In this document: one piece after another, positions 1 to 9,979 of the stretch
Position numbering within the stretch: the stretch's first letter is position 1
Layout: each line of letters opens with the position of its first letter
Origin: Fomes fomentarius
Lineage: Eukaryota; Basidiomycota; Agaricomycetes; Polyporales; Polyporaceae
Length of the DNA stretch: 64,000 bases
Direction: 5' to 3'
Assembly: GCA_022606135.1 (NCBI GenBank)
Contig: JABYQN010000009.1
Location: 1,389,001-1,453,000 of the forward strand
The notes under the pieces: model-generated
Told to the model about the DNA's origin: nothing
Seen by the model: the letters and a program-made list of their open reading frames with translations, nothing else
The model's database searches: none
Position numbers and translations under genes: made by a program

Positions 1-929
1 TGAGTAGCCTGTTGGCGCTTTCCGGGCTCATCCCTGGCGATTGGATTGCAGCGAAGTTATCGGATGCGGCGTGAGTCATCATTGCCCAATTGGCAGATTC
101 CAAGTACGCCCCAACGACTGTGACTCCGGATGGTCCCACCTCGAATTCGACATCAGTATGCAACGAACTAATGGAGGAGTAAATCGTGGTTAGTATCATG
201 ACTGAGATCGGATCAATTTCTGCCAATGGAAACCGCGTCAGCACGGCCGTTGGACGGTCAATATGTCAATATCAATATGACTCACTACTGGCAGGCGAGC
301 ACCGTATCGTCTGAGTGGAGGCCGATGTAGCCTGTGAGCATAACAGTCAATCTTCGCAAGTTGCCCATACGTATGTGCCACGTACTAGGTCCCTGTTCAA
401 GTATTGTACCCACACTGAGAATTTGGCAGTGGTCCGCCGCGCGTCTTTCCATTAGTGGAGGGGGCTGGGAAAGGTGGATTAGGAACCTGGAAGTTTCGGC
501 GTAGCGCGAACATGTAGTAACGCTGATTCCTTGTCAGCTTCATGTCCGACATGGATTATGGAATTACCCGATAACTGGGTATCCATCAACAAGCCTTACA
601 GGAAGTTGACTAGTTGGAAGCAGGTGTAGACTCGGTCGGGGGTTGTTGACTGGAGTTGAGTAACAAGCGCTCGACATAAGGCAGTGGCTGTGGTGGCTAC
701 CGAACAGGCTCTTACATAAGAAATTGGCCTATGACGTCCGCGCTATGCCGGGAAGGTGCTTGAAGTAGCAAGCTTGAGCTCTGTTCGATGCATGGCCTAA
801 CAATGAAGCGTGGATTGCGATGTATCGCCCTGAGACCCGTCACAGCGGACAGACTGCTCGCAAGTACATAATATCTCCTCCGAGATGTCGATTTGATACC
901 CTCTACTCACCTCCTCCATCCATCTTGAC
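1..929. other. Non-coding stretch upstream of the first gene
   Basis: No reading frame here has recognisable protein features and I see no tRNA or repeat. It presumably contains the promoter of the gene starting at 930 and the end of whatever lies left of the window. No clear TATA box was found close to position 930. Confidence 0.5.
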
Positions 930-2297
930 ATGTACACCCGCGACCACTTCGCGCCACACAACTCTCGAGATTTCGAGGGTTACTACACACGTGTACAGCT
1001 CGCAGACGGCGCGACGCTTGCCATCATCTTCTGCTGGGTCAAGCGCGTCGAGGTCCGTGCAAACTACGTCCTCGTCTCATACCTGCCTGCAGCTTGCAGT
1101 TCAAAGTCTTCTGTCACAAGTGCATCCTCATCCTCACCATCATCTGCTTCAACTTCCTCATCTCCCAAGCCTCTGGATGTACCACTGGACGTACCACTGC
1201 CCCCAAACACATTTCCATCCGAGGCATTCAAGTACGAGTTCTTTCCTCCCTACATCGAAGTGATACCTGGAGATGGAGAAGGTGCAGCCGTCGCGTCGTC
1301 GTCCTTGGAGTCGCACCCGCACACCACAATATCCAGCTCCAACTCCTCGAAAAACCGGGCAAACGGCGGCCACATCCCCTTCACGATCTCTGCTCCCGGG
1401 ATAGGCCGTATGGTCGTCACACCCCACACAATTGAGTATGCAATCGACGTCCCCCCGAAGAACCTCCGTGTGCACCTCATGCTCGATGAGCACACGCCCT
1501 GGTCGCCCACACACCCGCTGAAAGGTCCCATGGGAGGGATCCTCCACCTCTCGTCCGTCCTCCCGCTCAATTGGCATGTCCGGTCAACGAGCTCGCGCGC
1601 GACCTACTCCATCGCGCATGGGGCCGCCGACACGGGATCGAACAGTGACGCAGAAACAGAGAGGGAAGTGGCGGCTGTGACGCTTGAGGGCGTAGGCCGC
1701 GCACACGTCGAGAAGAACTGGGGCGGATCGTTTCCACAGGGATGGATATGGGCGCAAACATTCTCTGCCCGCCCCGCAGCCTGTCCATCTCCATCGTCGC
1801 CCCAGGCCCAGAAGCATGGTGATGGCGAAGGGGAAGAGCGCGCAGAACGCACTCTTTGCCTCGCAGGGGGCGCAGCGTTCCCAGGAGTACAAGCCTACCT
1901 CGTCGGATACCGGTCACCTACGCGCCACTGGGACTTCCGGCCTCCCTTCGCGCTCGCGGTGTGCCGCCTCTCCCCATTCATGCGCGTGAAACGCGACAGC
2001 CAGAGAGGCGAAGTGGAGTTCCGCGTCGGAACGTGGACGAGGAAGCTTAAGGTAAAGATCACGGCACCACCTGCAAGCTTCATCGAGCTGTCGGCGCCGC
2101 TCAAGGACGGACACGAGCCTGGCTTCGCGCATGAGAGTTTCCAGGCGAGGGTGGACGTTGAGGCATCGACGAGGAGATGGCCATGGGGTAAGTGGGAGGT
2201 CGTCGAGCGCGGCGTACTTGGGCGGACGGAAGAGGGTGTGCCGTGCGGCGCGCTTGAATTCGGAGGGTCCTACTATCACCACAAAGCGCATGAGTAG
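930..2297 (+). CDS. Tocopherol cyclase-like protein
   Basis: A single uninterrupted frame of 455 codons starting at ATG 930. The hallmark is the segment VEKNWGGSFPQGWIWAQ at about residues 260-276, which matches the conserved core of the tocopherol-cyclase-like family (plant VTE1: EKNWGG-FP-W-WVQ). The N-terminus (FEGYYTRVQLADGATLAIIF) matches the opening strand typical of fungal members. No signal peptide or membrane segment is evident. Plant VTE1 closes the chromanol ring of tocopherol. Fungi are not known to make tocopherols, so the substrate is unknown and the family name should not be read as an activity. The Ser/Pro-rich insert near residues 55-85 is probably a flexible linker. Intronless, unlike nearly all its neighbours. 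Confidence 0.8.
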   Translation: MYTRDHFAPHNSRDFEGYYTRVQLADGATLAIIFCWVKRVEVRANYVLVSYLPAACSSKSSVTSASSSSPSSASTSSSPKPLDVPLDVPLPPNTFPSEAFKYEFFPPYIEVIPGDGEGAAVASSSLESHPHTTISSSNSSKNRANGGHIPFTISAPGIGRMVVTPHTIEYAIDVPPKNLRVHLMLDEHTPWSPTHPLKGPMGGILHLSSVLPLNWHVRSTSSRATYSIAHGAADTGSNSDAETEREVAAVTLEGVGRAHVEKNWGGSFPQGWIWAQTFSARPAACPSPSSPQAQKHGDGEGEERAERTLCLAGGAAFPGVQAYLVGYRSPTRHWDFRPPFALAVCRLSPFMRVKRDSQRGEVEFRVGTWTRKLKVKITAPPASFIELSAPLKDGHEPGFAHESFQARVDVEASTRRWPWGKWEVVERGVLGRTEEGVPCGALEFGGSYYHHKAHE

Positions 2298-2657
2298 ATA
2301 AGTCGTGTGCACCTTTTCCTTACCGACGTCATCGAGGCATTAGCTCTGAGATTGAGTAGTTGAACCTTAGTTCTCCATATGTGCACGCTGGGGACCAGGG
2401 TCTTGCCTAGAAACATCGCGGTCAGTTGCGCTCACCTGCAAGGGCAGAAAGTACTGTCAGTGTCTCAATAGACGAGCTCATCAAGATGCTCACATAGTTG
2501 TACTAGTACCCACGATGATGCTTCAACACGTGACATGAGACGGTCTCGAGCCAGGTTAGGCTGGATGCTTGGGCATTCTTGAGAGCCGGCGCTGCCCTCC
2601 TGACGAGGTCATCTGGCCCGCATTCGCAGCCACCCGATGTTCTTCTCTCCAGCCCTC

Positions 2658-2664
2658 TATATAA
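2658..2664 (+). promoter_or_regulatory. TATA box (TATATAA)
   Basis: TATATAA in a pyrimidine-rich leader, about 123 bp before the ATG at 2787. Spacing and orientation fit the core promoter of the small Cys-rich gene. Confidence 0.55.
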
Positions 2665-2786
2665 CACGATACGGGGCCTTTTCCCACCTTCACCTCCCAG
2701 CTCCCTCTCCTCCTCGACGGCGACGATCATCCTTCTGCACCTGTTAGACGTCTGCACCCTCGTATCAGACCTACTAGTTAGTCACG

Positions 2787-3303
2787 ATGGCCGAGACCGA
2801 GCAGCCGCAGACGGTCGAGATCAACGACGCGTACTTCTGCCAACACTTCAAGGAGGTCGTGAGTATTGTCCATCATCCCGCACGTCTGTGGTCCGTGTGC
2901 GAGCGCGCGTGCTGAGGAGGAGCCTTGTGGCCGCTTCCCTGTAGTGCACGGACTGCTCGTACGACGGGCGGGAAGAGAACGACACGTTCTTCGGGGTGCG
3001 TGGCTCTCTGCCGTTATATGCCGCCTGCCTGCTGCGAGGTTCTCACGGCGTCTGTGTGTGTATGTGTGCGTGCAGTTTGACCCCATCGACCGTGAGGGCA
3101 TCGAGGCCCCGGCGTCGAGCGTGAACAAGGACGGGGTATACCAGTGCAAGAAGCACGGATCGCCCTGTACGTGTTTGGGGTTGCCTCTGCCTCTTCTTGC
3201 GCGGTTCGCTGAGAGATGCCTTGTAGCGTGCGGCCAGTGCTATGGGTGGAAGAAGCAGATCACGAGAGCACGGACGGCCGCGAAGAAAGCGAACAGGAAG
3301 TGA
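2787..3303 (+). CDS. Small cysteine-rich (putative zinc-binding) protein
   Basis: Four exons: 2787-2858, 2945-2995, 3076-3166 and 3227-3303, joined by introns with standard GT/AG ends; about 96 residues. In order, the mature protein shows a C-x-x-H near residue 18 (FCQHF), CTDC, CKKH and CGQC motifs, then a Lys/Arg-rich tail (WKKQITRARTAAKKANRK). Paired C-x2-C and C-x2-H motifs suggest one or two structural zinc sites; the basic tail could bind nucleic acid or act as a nuclear signal. I do not recognise a named family. A TATA box at 2658 and clean splice sites argue for a real gene, despite its size. Function unknown. Confidence 0.65.
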
Positions 3304-4407
3304 ACGTGGAATCTCTGAAGGATCGCGGCGGACATCTTGATGGAACTTGGAAGAGGAACTTGAAGAGCTTTCTGAATACTCGAACCGGACGTGGGGAGAG
3401 AAGGAACATTGTATGAATAGTCTGTACCACGCCATTTGTACAACTGCAATCAACAACTCGGAGCACGTTGCATATATATCAGCGAGGGCCTGGACGGCCG
3501 CAGTCTGCCACTCTGCCAGCCACACTGACACAACGCTGGGTGCGATCAGAGTTAGATGGACAGCCGGGGGAGAGCAACGAGTGACGACGAACGAATCTGG
3601 GATGGCGAATATGTCGACTAGACGCACGCACCGTTCGCTGTTGCTGGCGCAAGTGGCCGTAAGGCGTTGGCGGTTGGGTCGGAGTGTCACGACCGTTCCC
3701 AACGTGTATATAGGTCAGTAGCTGCAGATAGCACACGTTCGCATCAGGGCATGGAAACCAGACGCGCGGACATATCACGGAAGGCTAAAGCTTCTTTTCC
3801 TTTCTCTATCATCGTCGCTCTCCAGCCTCTCCGCGTGTCCGCGATTCACTGCTGGAACGATATCGTTGCAGTCCGAGGTCCGTTTCCCATGGCTGATGTT
3901 CGTCCGGGCACGTCGCAGTGCGCCGCAGGGGTTCGCCATTCGGCCATCCATCACGTCCATGCATACAACGGGTCCGCCAAGTGTCTTCTTGTGTCCCTGA
4001 TCTCCTGGAGTTTGGGTGTCATGACCGCGATGGTGTCATGCTACCGCGCATAGAGCTCGGGGCGAACGCGGAATCAGAGACGACCATCGAAGATAGAGGT
4101 GAATACGAGCACACGTAAAAAGTGCGAGAACACCCAATCTCGGGGACAGCCCACGGATGTCAGAAACCAATTACGAGCCGAGCGATTCAGTTGGACGTGG
4201 AGACTGACGGGCAGATGACACAGAACATCTGGCAGGATCCGAGCGAGACGTGTGGGTCGTAGTAAGCGGGAGCGCAGGAGTGGGACGTCGGAGGCGGAGG
4301 ACAAGGACGGCGGGAGGTATTTGTCAGCCCATGGCCAGCCGCGCGCCCTTTCGGTCTGCGATCTCGTCATGCTGCCGCAAGTCTTTCGTGCCGCCCATTC
4401 CACAATG
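3304..4407. other. Intergenic, no gene seen
   Basis: About 1.1 kb between the Cys-rich gene and the CYS3 promoter. The frames present are short and of unbiased composition. No tRNA, repeat or transposon signature seen. Confidence 0.5.
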
Positions 4408-4415
4408 TATATAAG
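4408..4415 (+). promoter_or_regulatory. TATA box (TATATAAG) of CYS3
   Basis: TATATAAG lies 92 bp upstream of the CYS3 ATG at 4507, a normal spacing for this window. Confidence 0.6.
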
Positions 4416-4506
4416 CCCACATGCCGACCTTCGTGGGCCACATCTTTTCTTTGGACCATACCCAGCTACACACATACCCTAGCACATCTTTTGTGGCGCC
4501 TTCACC

Positions 4507-5957
4507 ATGTCTCCGGTCATTTTCAACACAGAGCAGGCCAACACCCCCACCGCGCTGACGGCGTGAACGGGATTCACGCTATCAAGGAGCACACATCCAT
4601 CGACGGCTTCGGAACACGGGCCATCCACGTCGGCTCGGAGGCAGACCCAGAGACGGGCGCGGTCATCCCCACCATCTCGCTCAGCACAACGTACAAGCAG
4701 TACGGCGTCGGGAACCACAAGGTCCGTCTCAGCAAAATTGCTTCCAGTGTTTCCGTCTCACACTCTTGCAGGGCTTTGAATATTCTCGCTCTGGGAACCC
4801 GAACCGCAATGCACTCGAGTCCACGCTCGCCGCTCTCGAGTCGGGCGGCGCGTACAGTCTCGCGTTCGCCTCGGGATCATCAACAACGGCGACTGTGCTG
4901 CAGTCATTGGGGCCCGACGCGCATATAGTCAGTGTCAACGACGTCTACGGCGGCACCTTCCGCTACATGACGCGAGTAGCGGCAGAGAACCAGGGCCTGC
5001 AGACAACGTTCGTCGATCTCGAGAACGCGGACGATGACACCATCCGCGCAGCCTTCCGGCCAAACACAAAGGTCCGTTCTCCATTCTCGGTCTCGGATCC
5101 CGGAGGCTGATGCACGTCTCTAGCTCATCTGGATCGAGTCGCCGACCAATCCCACCCTCCGCCTCATCGACATCCCGCGCGTCGTCGCGCTCGCCCGCGC
5201 AGCACCCTCAGATCCGCTTGTCCTCGTCGACAACACCTTCCTCTCGCCCTTCTACTCCTCCCCGCTCGTCCAAGGCGCGGATATCGTCCTCCATTCACTC
5301 ACGAAATACGTGAACGGCCACTCGGATGTCGTCATGGGCGCGCTCATCCTCCCGGCCCACCACGCCGCGCTCACCGAAAAGCTGCGCTTCCTGCAGAACG
5401 CCATCGGCGCGGTGCCGAGCGCGTACGACTGCTGGCTTGCTCAGCGTGGCGCGAAGACACTGCACCTCCGCATGAAGGCGCACGGCACAAACGCCCTGGC
5501 TGTCGCACGCTTCCTCCAGCAGTCTCCACATGTTGAGGAGGTCATCTACCCTGGCCTCGCGACCCACCCGCGCAACGACCTTGCATATCGCTCTCTGTCG
5601 CTGCACGCCCGTACGTTCGTCGACAAGTACGTGAAGGAACGGGGAGACGAGGCGCGCGGATTTCCGTACGGAGGCATGATCTCCTTCCGCATCCGGGGTG
5701 GGGCTGCAGCAGCGGAGAAGTTCTTGACGGCGACGCGTCTGTTCACGCTCGCGGAGAGCTTGGGAGGCGTGGAGAGTCTCGCGGAGCTTCCTGCGCAGAT
5801 GACGCACGGGAGCATCCCACCTGCCGAACGTGCGCTTCTGGGCATCGGGGATAACCTCATCCGCCTCAGCGTGGGCGTCGAGGAGGAAGAGGATCTCCTT
5901 GCGGATGTCGCGCAGGCGCTGGAGGCGGCTGCGGCAGTATCCAAGTCGTCTGCGTGA
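4507..5957 (+). CDS. CYS3: Cystathionine gamma-lyase (one-base frame break near the start)
   Basis: PLP enzyme of the Cys/Met metabolism family that splits cystathionine to cysteine, 2-oxobutyrate and ammonia in reverse trans-sulfuration. Exons 4507-4721, 4772-5071 and 5124-5957. Family marks: FGTRAIHVGSE and LSTTYKQ near the N-terminus, FEYSRSGNPNR, the substrate-site YGGTFRYM, and the PLP lysine in HSLTKYVNGHSD (about Lys233). LRFLQNAIGAVPSAYDCWL supports gamma-lyase over gamma-synthase. The frame from the ATG reaches a stop at codon 20, while the conserved protein continues one frame over. The switch lies at a run of five C (4544-4548); with six C the exons total 1350 nt, exactly 450 codons. 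This looks like a lost base in the assembly. Ends tail-to-tail with the next gene, 121 bp apart. Confidence 0.9.
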
Positions 5958-6078
5958 GTTTCAGTGTTATGGTTCGATTGGATTGTCGTCGCCATCGCCA
6001 TCTTGGAGTGAGGAAGCATACTGCATCGTGTACCTTATAGACGCATATCTATTTAGTTGTAGAGTAGGATCTTGTAGA

Positions 6079-7120
6079 TCACTTTGATACGCCTTGTCCA
6101 CATCGCATCGCACCACTGAGTAGTGCACACACGCATCGAACAGACATTATCCAGTAATTGTCTATGAACATCACTTCGATACGATCCCAACGATGTGGTC
6201 TGGGCGCCATCATCCACCCATTCTCGTCCGTGCCCACCTCGTAGCACTTCTGCACCGGGGGGCAATTCCCGAATGAGCGACCATCCAGGTAGCGCATGTA
6301 CACAAGTGCACGCACCTCGAACTCCTCTCCAACCTCTGGCATATTCGCCGGCAACTCGTGATTCATTGCATGGTACGGCTCGCCCTCCTCATCCGGCCGC
6401 ACATAGTTCCCATGTAGCGCATGCTGCGCGTAGAACGCTTTCCGCATAGCCACCAGTGCAGGCTCACGCATCGCAAGGCCGCGATAGTGCGCCCAGCGGC
6501 TCACCCACGCGCAGAATAGAGTGCCTCGGGGGGGTGTCGCCGCCGCCGCCGCTCTCGGGGCGCACCATGGTCCATGCCTCGCGAATGGCGGTGTCGCGCA
6601 GCGCGGGATCCATTATGTGGTACAGCGGCCCGAGGAGGAGGACTGCGTCGTATGTCCCGCGTTCGCCCACGAGCTCGGGGTGAGATGAGAGCGCGGTCGC
6701 GTCGCCCTGCAGGATACGCGCAGGTTGGGCGTGCGGCGGGAGCGAGGCTGCGCGTGCGCGTGCGAGGGTGAGCAGGCCTGGGGAGATGTCGACGAGGGTC
6801 ACGGTGTGCTTGCGCGCCGCGAGCGCGAATGAGTACGGTCCTGCATGATCGATCATGGTGTCAGAGCCGGTGCTGGCAGTACCTTTGGCTGCGGCATGGA
6901 GGAGCGAATGGAGAATATATGTGTACAAAGAGAACGGACCTGTACCCCCGCCGATGTCTAGGATCCTAAGCCCGGGACGGTCAGGGAGGCTCGCGAGGAT
7001 TGCGCGCAGTGTCACTTCGAACTCGATGCGGTGCGCGCGCAGGCGGTTGTGTTCAAAGTCGGGGTTCGCGTTGTACCACTCTCTGGTTACTGCGTTGAGG
7101 AACCTCGCGTCGGTTGACAT
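6079..7120 (-). CDS. Class I SAM-dependent methyltransferase (one-base frame break)
   Basis: Minus strand, ATG at 7120, stop at 6081-6079, intron 6841-6939. After splicing, the SAM-binding glycine loop reads LDIGGGTGPYSFALAARKH, followed by acidic strand VTLVDISPGLL and motif IV-like YDAVLLLGPLYHI, all typical of small-molecule methyltransferases of about 310 residues. The reading frame breaks at a run of seven G on the plus strand (6528-6534). With six, the join PESGGGGDTPRGTLFC runs into the C-terminal part that contains AHYRGLAMREPAL, and the exons total 942 nt (313 residues). Substrate unknown. It converges on CYS3, but a link to sulfur metabolism is only positional. An upstream in-frame extension to 7288 exists; I prefer 7120 because fungal relatives begin near FLNAVTREWYN. 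Confidence 0.8.
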
Positions 7121-7582
7121 CGGACATGTGAGGCGCAAGGGGCAATGATATCGATGCGAAGGGGTCAGCGAGTCTTTCCATGGTGGCACGCACCGATTTG
7201 TGCTTTCGAAATCGGAGGGCTTGCCAAGGGTGAAGACGCGCGCGCGCCCGGCACGGTCTACTGACTCAATTGCGATTCGGCACAACATGCTGATGGCAGG
7301 CGGCCGGCCGATTGTGACTAGACGACGAGTAGAGCTGGAATGCGTATAGCGAAAATGCCTCTGACATCCTACGCCATATAAATATTCATGAACTCTGTGA
7401 TGGACAAAGGGAGCCTCCGAGTCCTAGTCAATTCAGGACATGATCAGTGGAGAAATCACCAGCACTCACATCCGTGTCATCTAGAAGCCTCTTCAAGACT
7501 TGACTATAGGAACATCTTATTCACATTCACATTCGACCCGATTGCACAATCCCAGCGTCCCCAGCAAATGTCGTAGCCGCTA
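7121..7582. other. Intergenic, promoter side of the methyltransferase
   Basis: About 460 bp between the methyltransferase start and the transporter stop. It contains an AT-rich CCATATAAATATTC element near 7373-7386 that could serve as a TATA box. No gene seen. Confidence 0.4.
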
Positions 7583-9533
7583 TCAACAGGTGAAGGGCTT
7601 GCCGACGATACCCTGGTGGTACGCGTCCACAATGAGCTGTAACCATGGGACGCACGCGGATTAGTGAGTACTACGTTAGCGACCTGCGGGGTGCGCGACG
7701 ATGAGAGCAACCTCACCTTGATCGATACATACGTCCCAGCGACACACATGAATGCTCCCGCCAGGATGGTCAACACTGCGATCGTCGTGCCAACCCATCT
7801 CCGCGCCAGAGCCTCGCGTCCGCCCTCGAGATAGAAGGTATCGTGCAGCCAGAAGAATCCGGCGATGCCATATGTGTACCAGGACGCGAAGAGCGAGGCG
7901 GTGATCCCGGTGAGGTAGGAGAAGATCGGAACAGCTGTTGCGAAGACAAACGCGACGGCCGTCGACACGAAGCAGAGGAAGACCCATGTGCCCCATCCGA
8001 GCCATGTATGGGAGTAGACGTGGTGGGTATGCCGAAAAAGACGGACAAAGATGAGCTTCGCAGAGGCATGGGCATACAGGGCTCCAGTTCTAGTGCGAAC
8101 ACACGCGGAACACTTGGATCAGTGGTAAGTCTTTGTGAGAGCGGCCGGAGACATACATGAGGAAGTTGACCATGCCAATGGCGAAGGTAATCTTCGACCA
8201 TACAGGCGGAAGGGAGAACAGCGCAGGCGAAGCGACAGTGCTGCCGACATATGAATATAGAACAACGCTGAAGACGGCATAGAAGGTCGTTGCAAAGCCC
8301 TGCAAAACCCATGCTGCCTGCAACACGCGATGAACAGACGTGAGATCATTGAATATTTCCGCACTCGCCTTCTTAGCATCCTCAGGATTCCTCATTTCTG
8401 AGATTAGGATGAAGAAGCTGATTTATGTCGATATGATAGTTAGATACCATACACAAGCCTGAGTACATCACCCATTTGTACTTACATGAAGTGACCTTGC
8501 GGAGATAAGCCATGTGGTAAGAACGTCGTCAAGGTCTCTAACAGTGACGGAACGTACCACAATATGCGAATACCTACGATACTATCAGTCGTGAATATCA
8601 CCGGAGAGCAGCTCCATAACACACCGGTCCAGTTATGGCCAAGAACGCTTGGTCAAACGTCGTGCGAACGGAAGCGACGATGACACGGTCGCGGACGGGG
8701 TTCGCTCCTGCTCCAACCATCGCGAGGAAGCCGCACAACGTGATAAAGACGACGCTGGTAAATCCTAGCCAACTCAGCCGGTTGAGGGTCCGAGGTAATG
8801 ACAGCAGGAATGTGACCGTTGCGAATATCGCAAGTAGAACCATGCTACAAAGTCCGTTATCGGATAACACGGACAGTGCTTGTTGACCCGACAGAATCAA
8901 AGCACCCTACACATTGATATCCATTAATTCACATAGGATAACAAGGTGAATAGTAGATATACTCACGAGGGAGAAGATGGCGAAGATAACCGAACCCGCT
9001 GAAAGTATCTCCCGCCCGACAGGACCGAAGAGGAGAAACCCCGCGTCCCCTGCGCAACAGTGCATGAGTGTTACGAACTACGGGTCGACTCGGTAACGTA
9101 CCCATATTGTGTACTTCTGGGTGGTTCAATTTGAAGTCTATTAACAACAACGCGGTATAGAGAGCAAACACGCCCAAGAAGATGGTGAGGACGAGAGATG
9201 GAACAATGCCTGTATAGCTGTCGTAAACCGAGTTCCCGATATATAGAACAGTCACTCGAGTAATATACATACCTACGACGGCCATTGCATTAGGCAGAGT
9301 GAGCATTCCATTACTGATGATCTCCGCAATCATAATAGCACTGGCAAGCTAGAGGAAGAATGGTGAGTACAGTCTACTGCTATGCCAGCGCAGAACGCAC
9401 TTACTTGCCAACTCAAAGTTTTATACTGGATGTCGTGCTCGGCTTCATCACCGAACACGTCGCCTTGAGCAGTCTTCTCACTTGGTCCCTCATCTTTTGC
9501 GTAGACCTTCTCGAGATCCCGTCGGTCTGGCAT
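7583..9533 (-). CDS. Amino-acid transporter, Aa_trans family (Neurospora mtr-like)
   Basis: Ten exons on the minus strand: 9533-9405, 9348-9273, 9209-9102, 9049-8967, 8906-8625, 8575-8560, 8495-8486, 8417-8157, 8089-7717 and 7636-7583. They total 1392 nt, giving 463 residues with no frame break. The protein has about eleven hydrophobic segments. Conserved stretches include NGMLTLPNAMAVVG, LLLIDFKLNHPEVHNMG, FLLFGPVGREILSAG and HFIFFILISEMRNPEDAKKA, matching fungal proton-coupled neutral amino-acid permeases. It probably acts at the plasma membrane. Two adjacent exons are only 16 and 10 nt long. An alternative start at 9624 through an extra intron would add about ten residues. A decayed relative lies at 12996-13949. 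Confidence 0.88.
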
Positions 9534-9979
9534 ACTTGAGGAGGGCGTGCGAGATATGACCGTCGCCACCCCTTGATAAAGCTTACCTGGTGTCCGTCCA
9601 GAATCGTCGGAGCCAAAACTTCATAGTTCCCACCAAGTGCTCAATGGGGTAAGAGAGGTAGTAGATAGGACACTCGAGGCAATTGGCCCAGGAAGATGAT
9701 AAGGCATGAACATGAGACCATGGCAATTTTTACCCACCGTATCTTGTGTCAAGATGTTCCCAGGGTATATGATGGTAACACCTAACCAGCGTTCTTATGA
9801 GTGGCAGCACTCATTAACCTGTCATGCTCGATCCTCATAGCTCCACTATTACAACCAAGGAAGGAGATATACAAAGGTGTGATATTGAGACAGCGAGAAG
9901 TTGCTAGCGTGATCAGAAAAAGCTCACCAGCAACCAACCTCAGCATGCGCAAAGCGGATTGGGATCATCCGCGCGAGCT
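9534..9979. other. Intergenic between kinase and transporter
   Basis: About 450 bp holding the transporter promoter and possibly a 5' non-coding exon: an ATG at 9624 leads into a GTAAGC donor. The far part is the 3' flank of the kinase gene. Nothing else recognised. Confidence 0.4.

Noticed and set aside
4491..4506. Upstream TTG start for CYS3 in the frame of the conserved protein
   Set aside because: Nuclear fungal genes rarely use TTG, and an ATG at 4507 gives a typical N-terminus once one base is restored in the C run at 4544.
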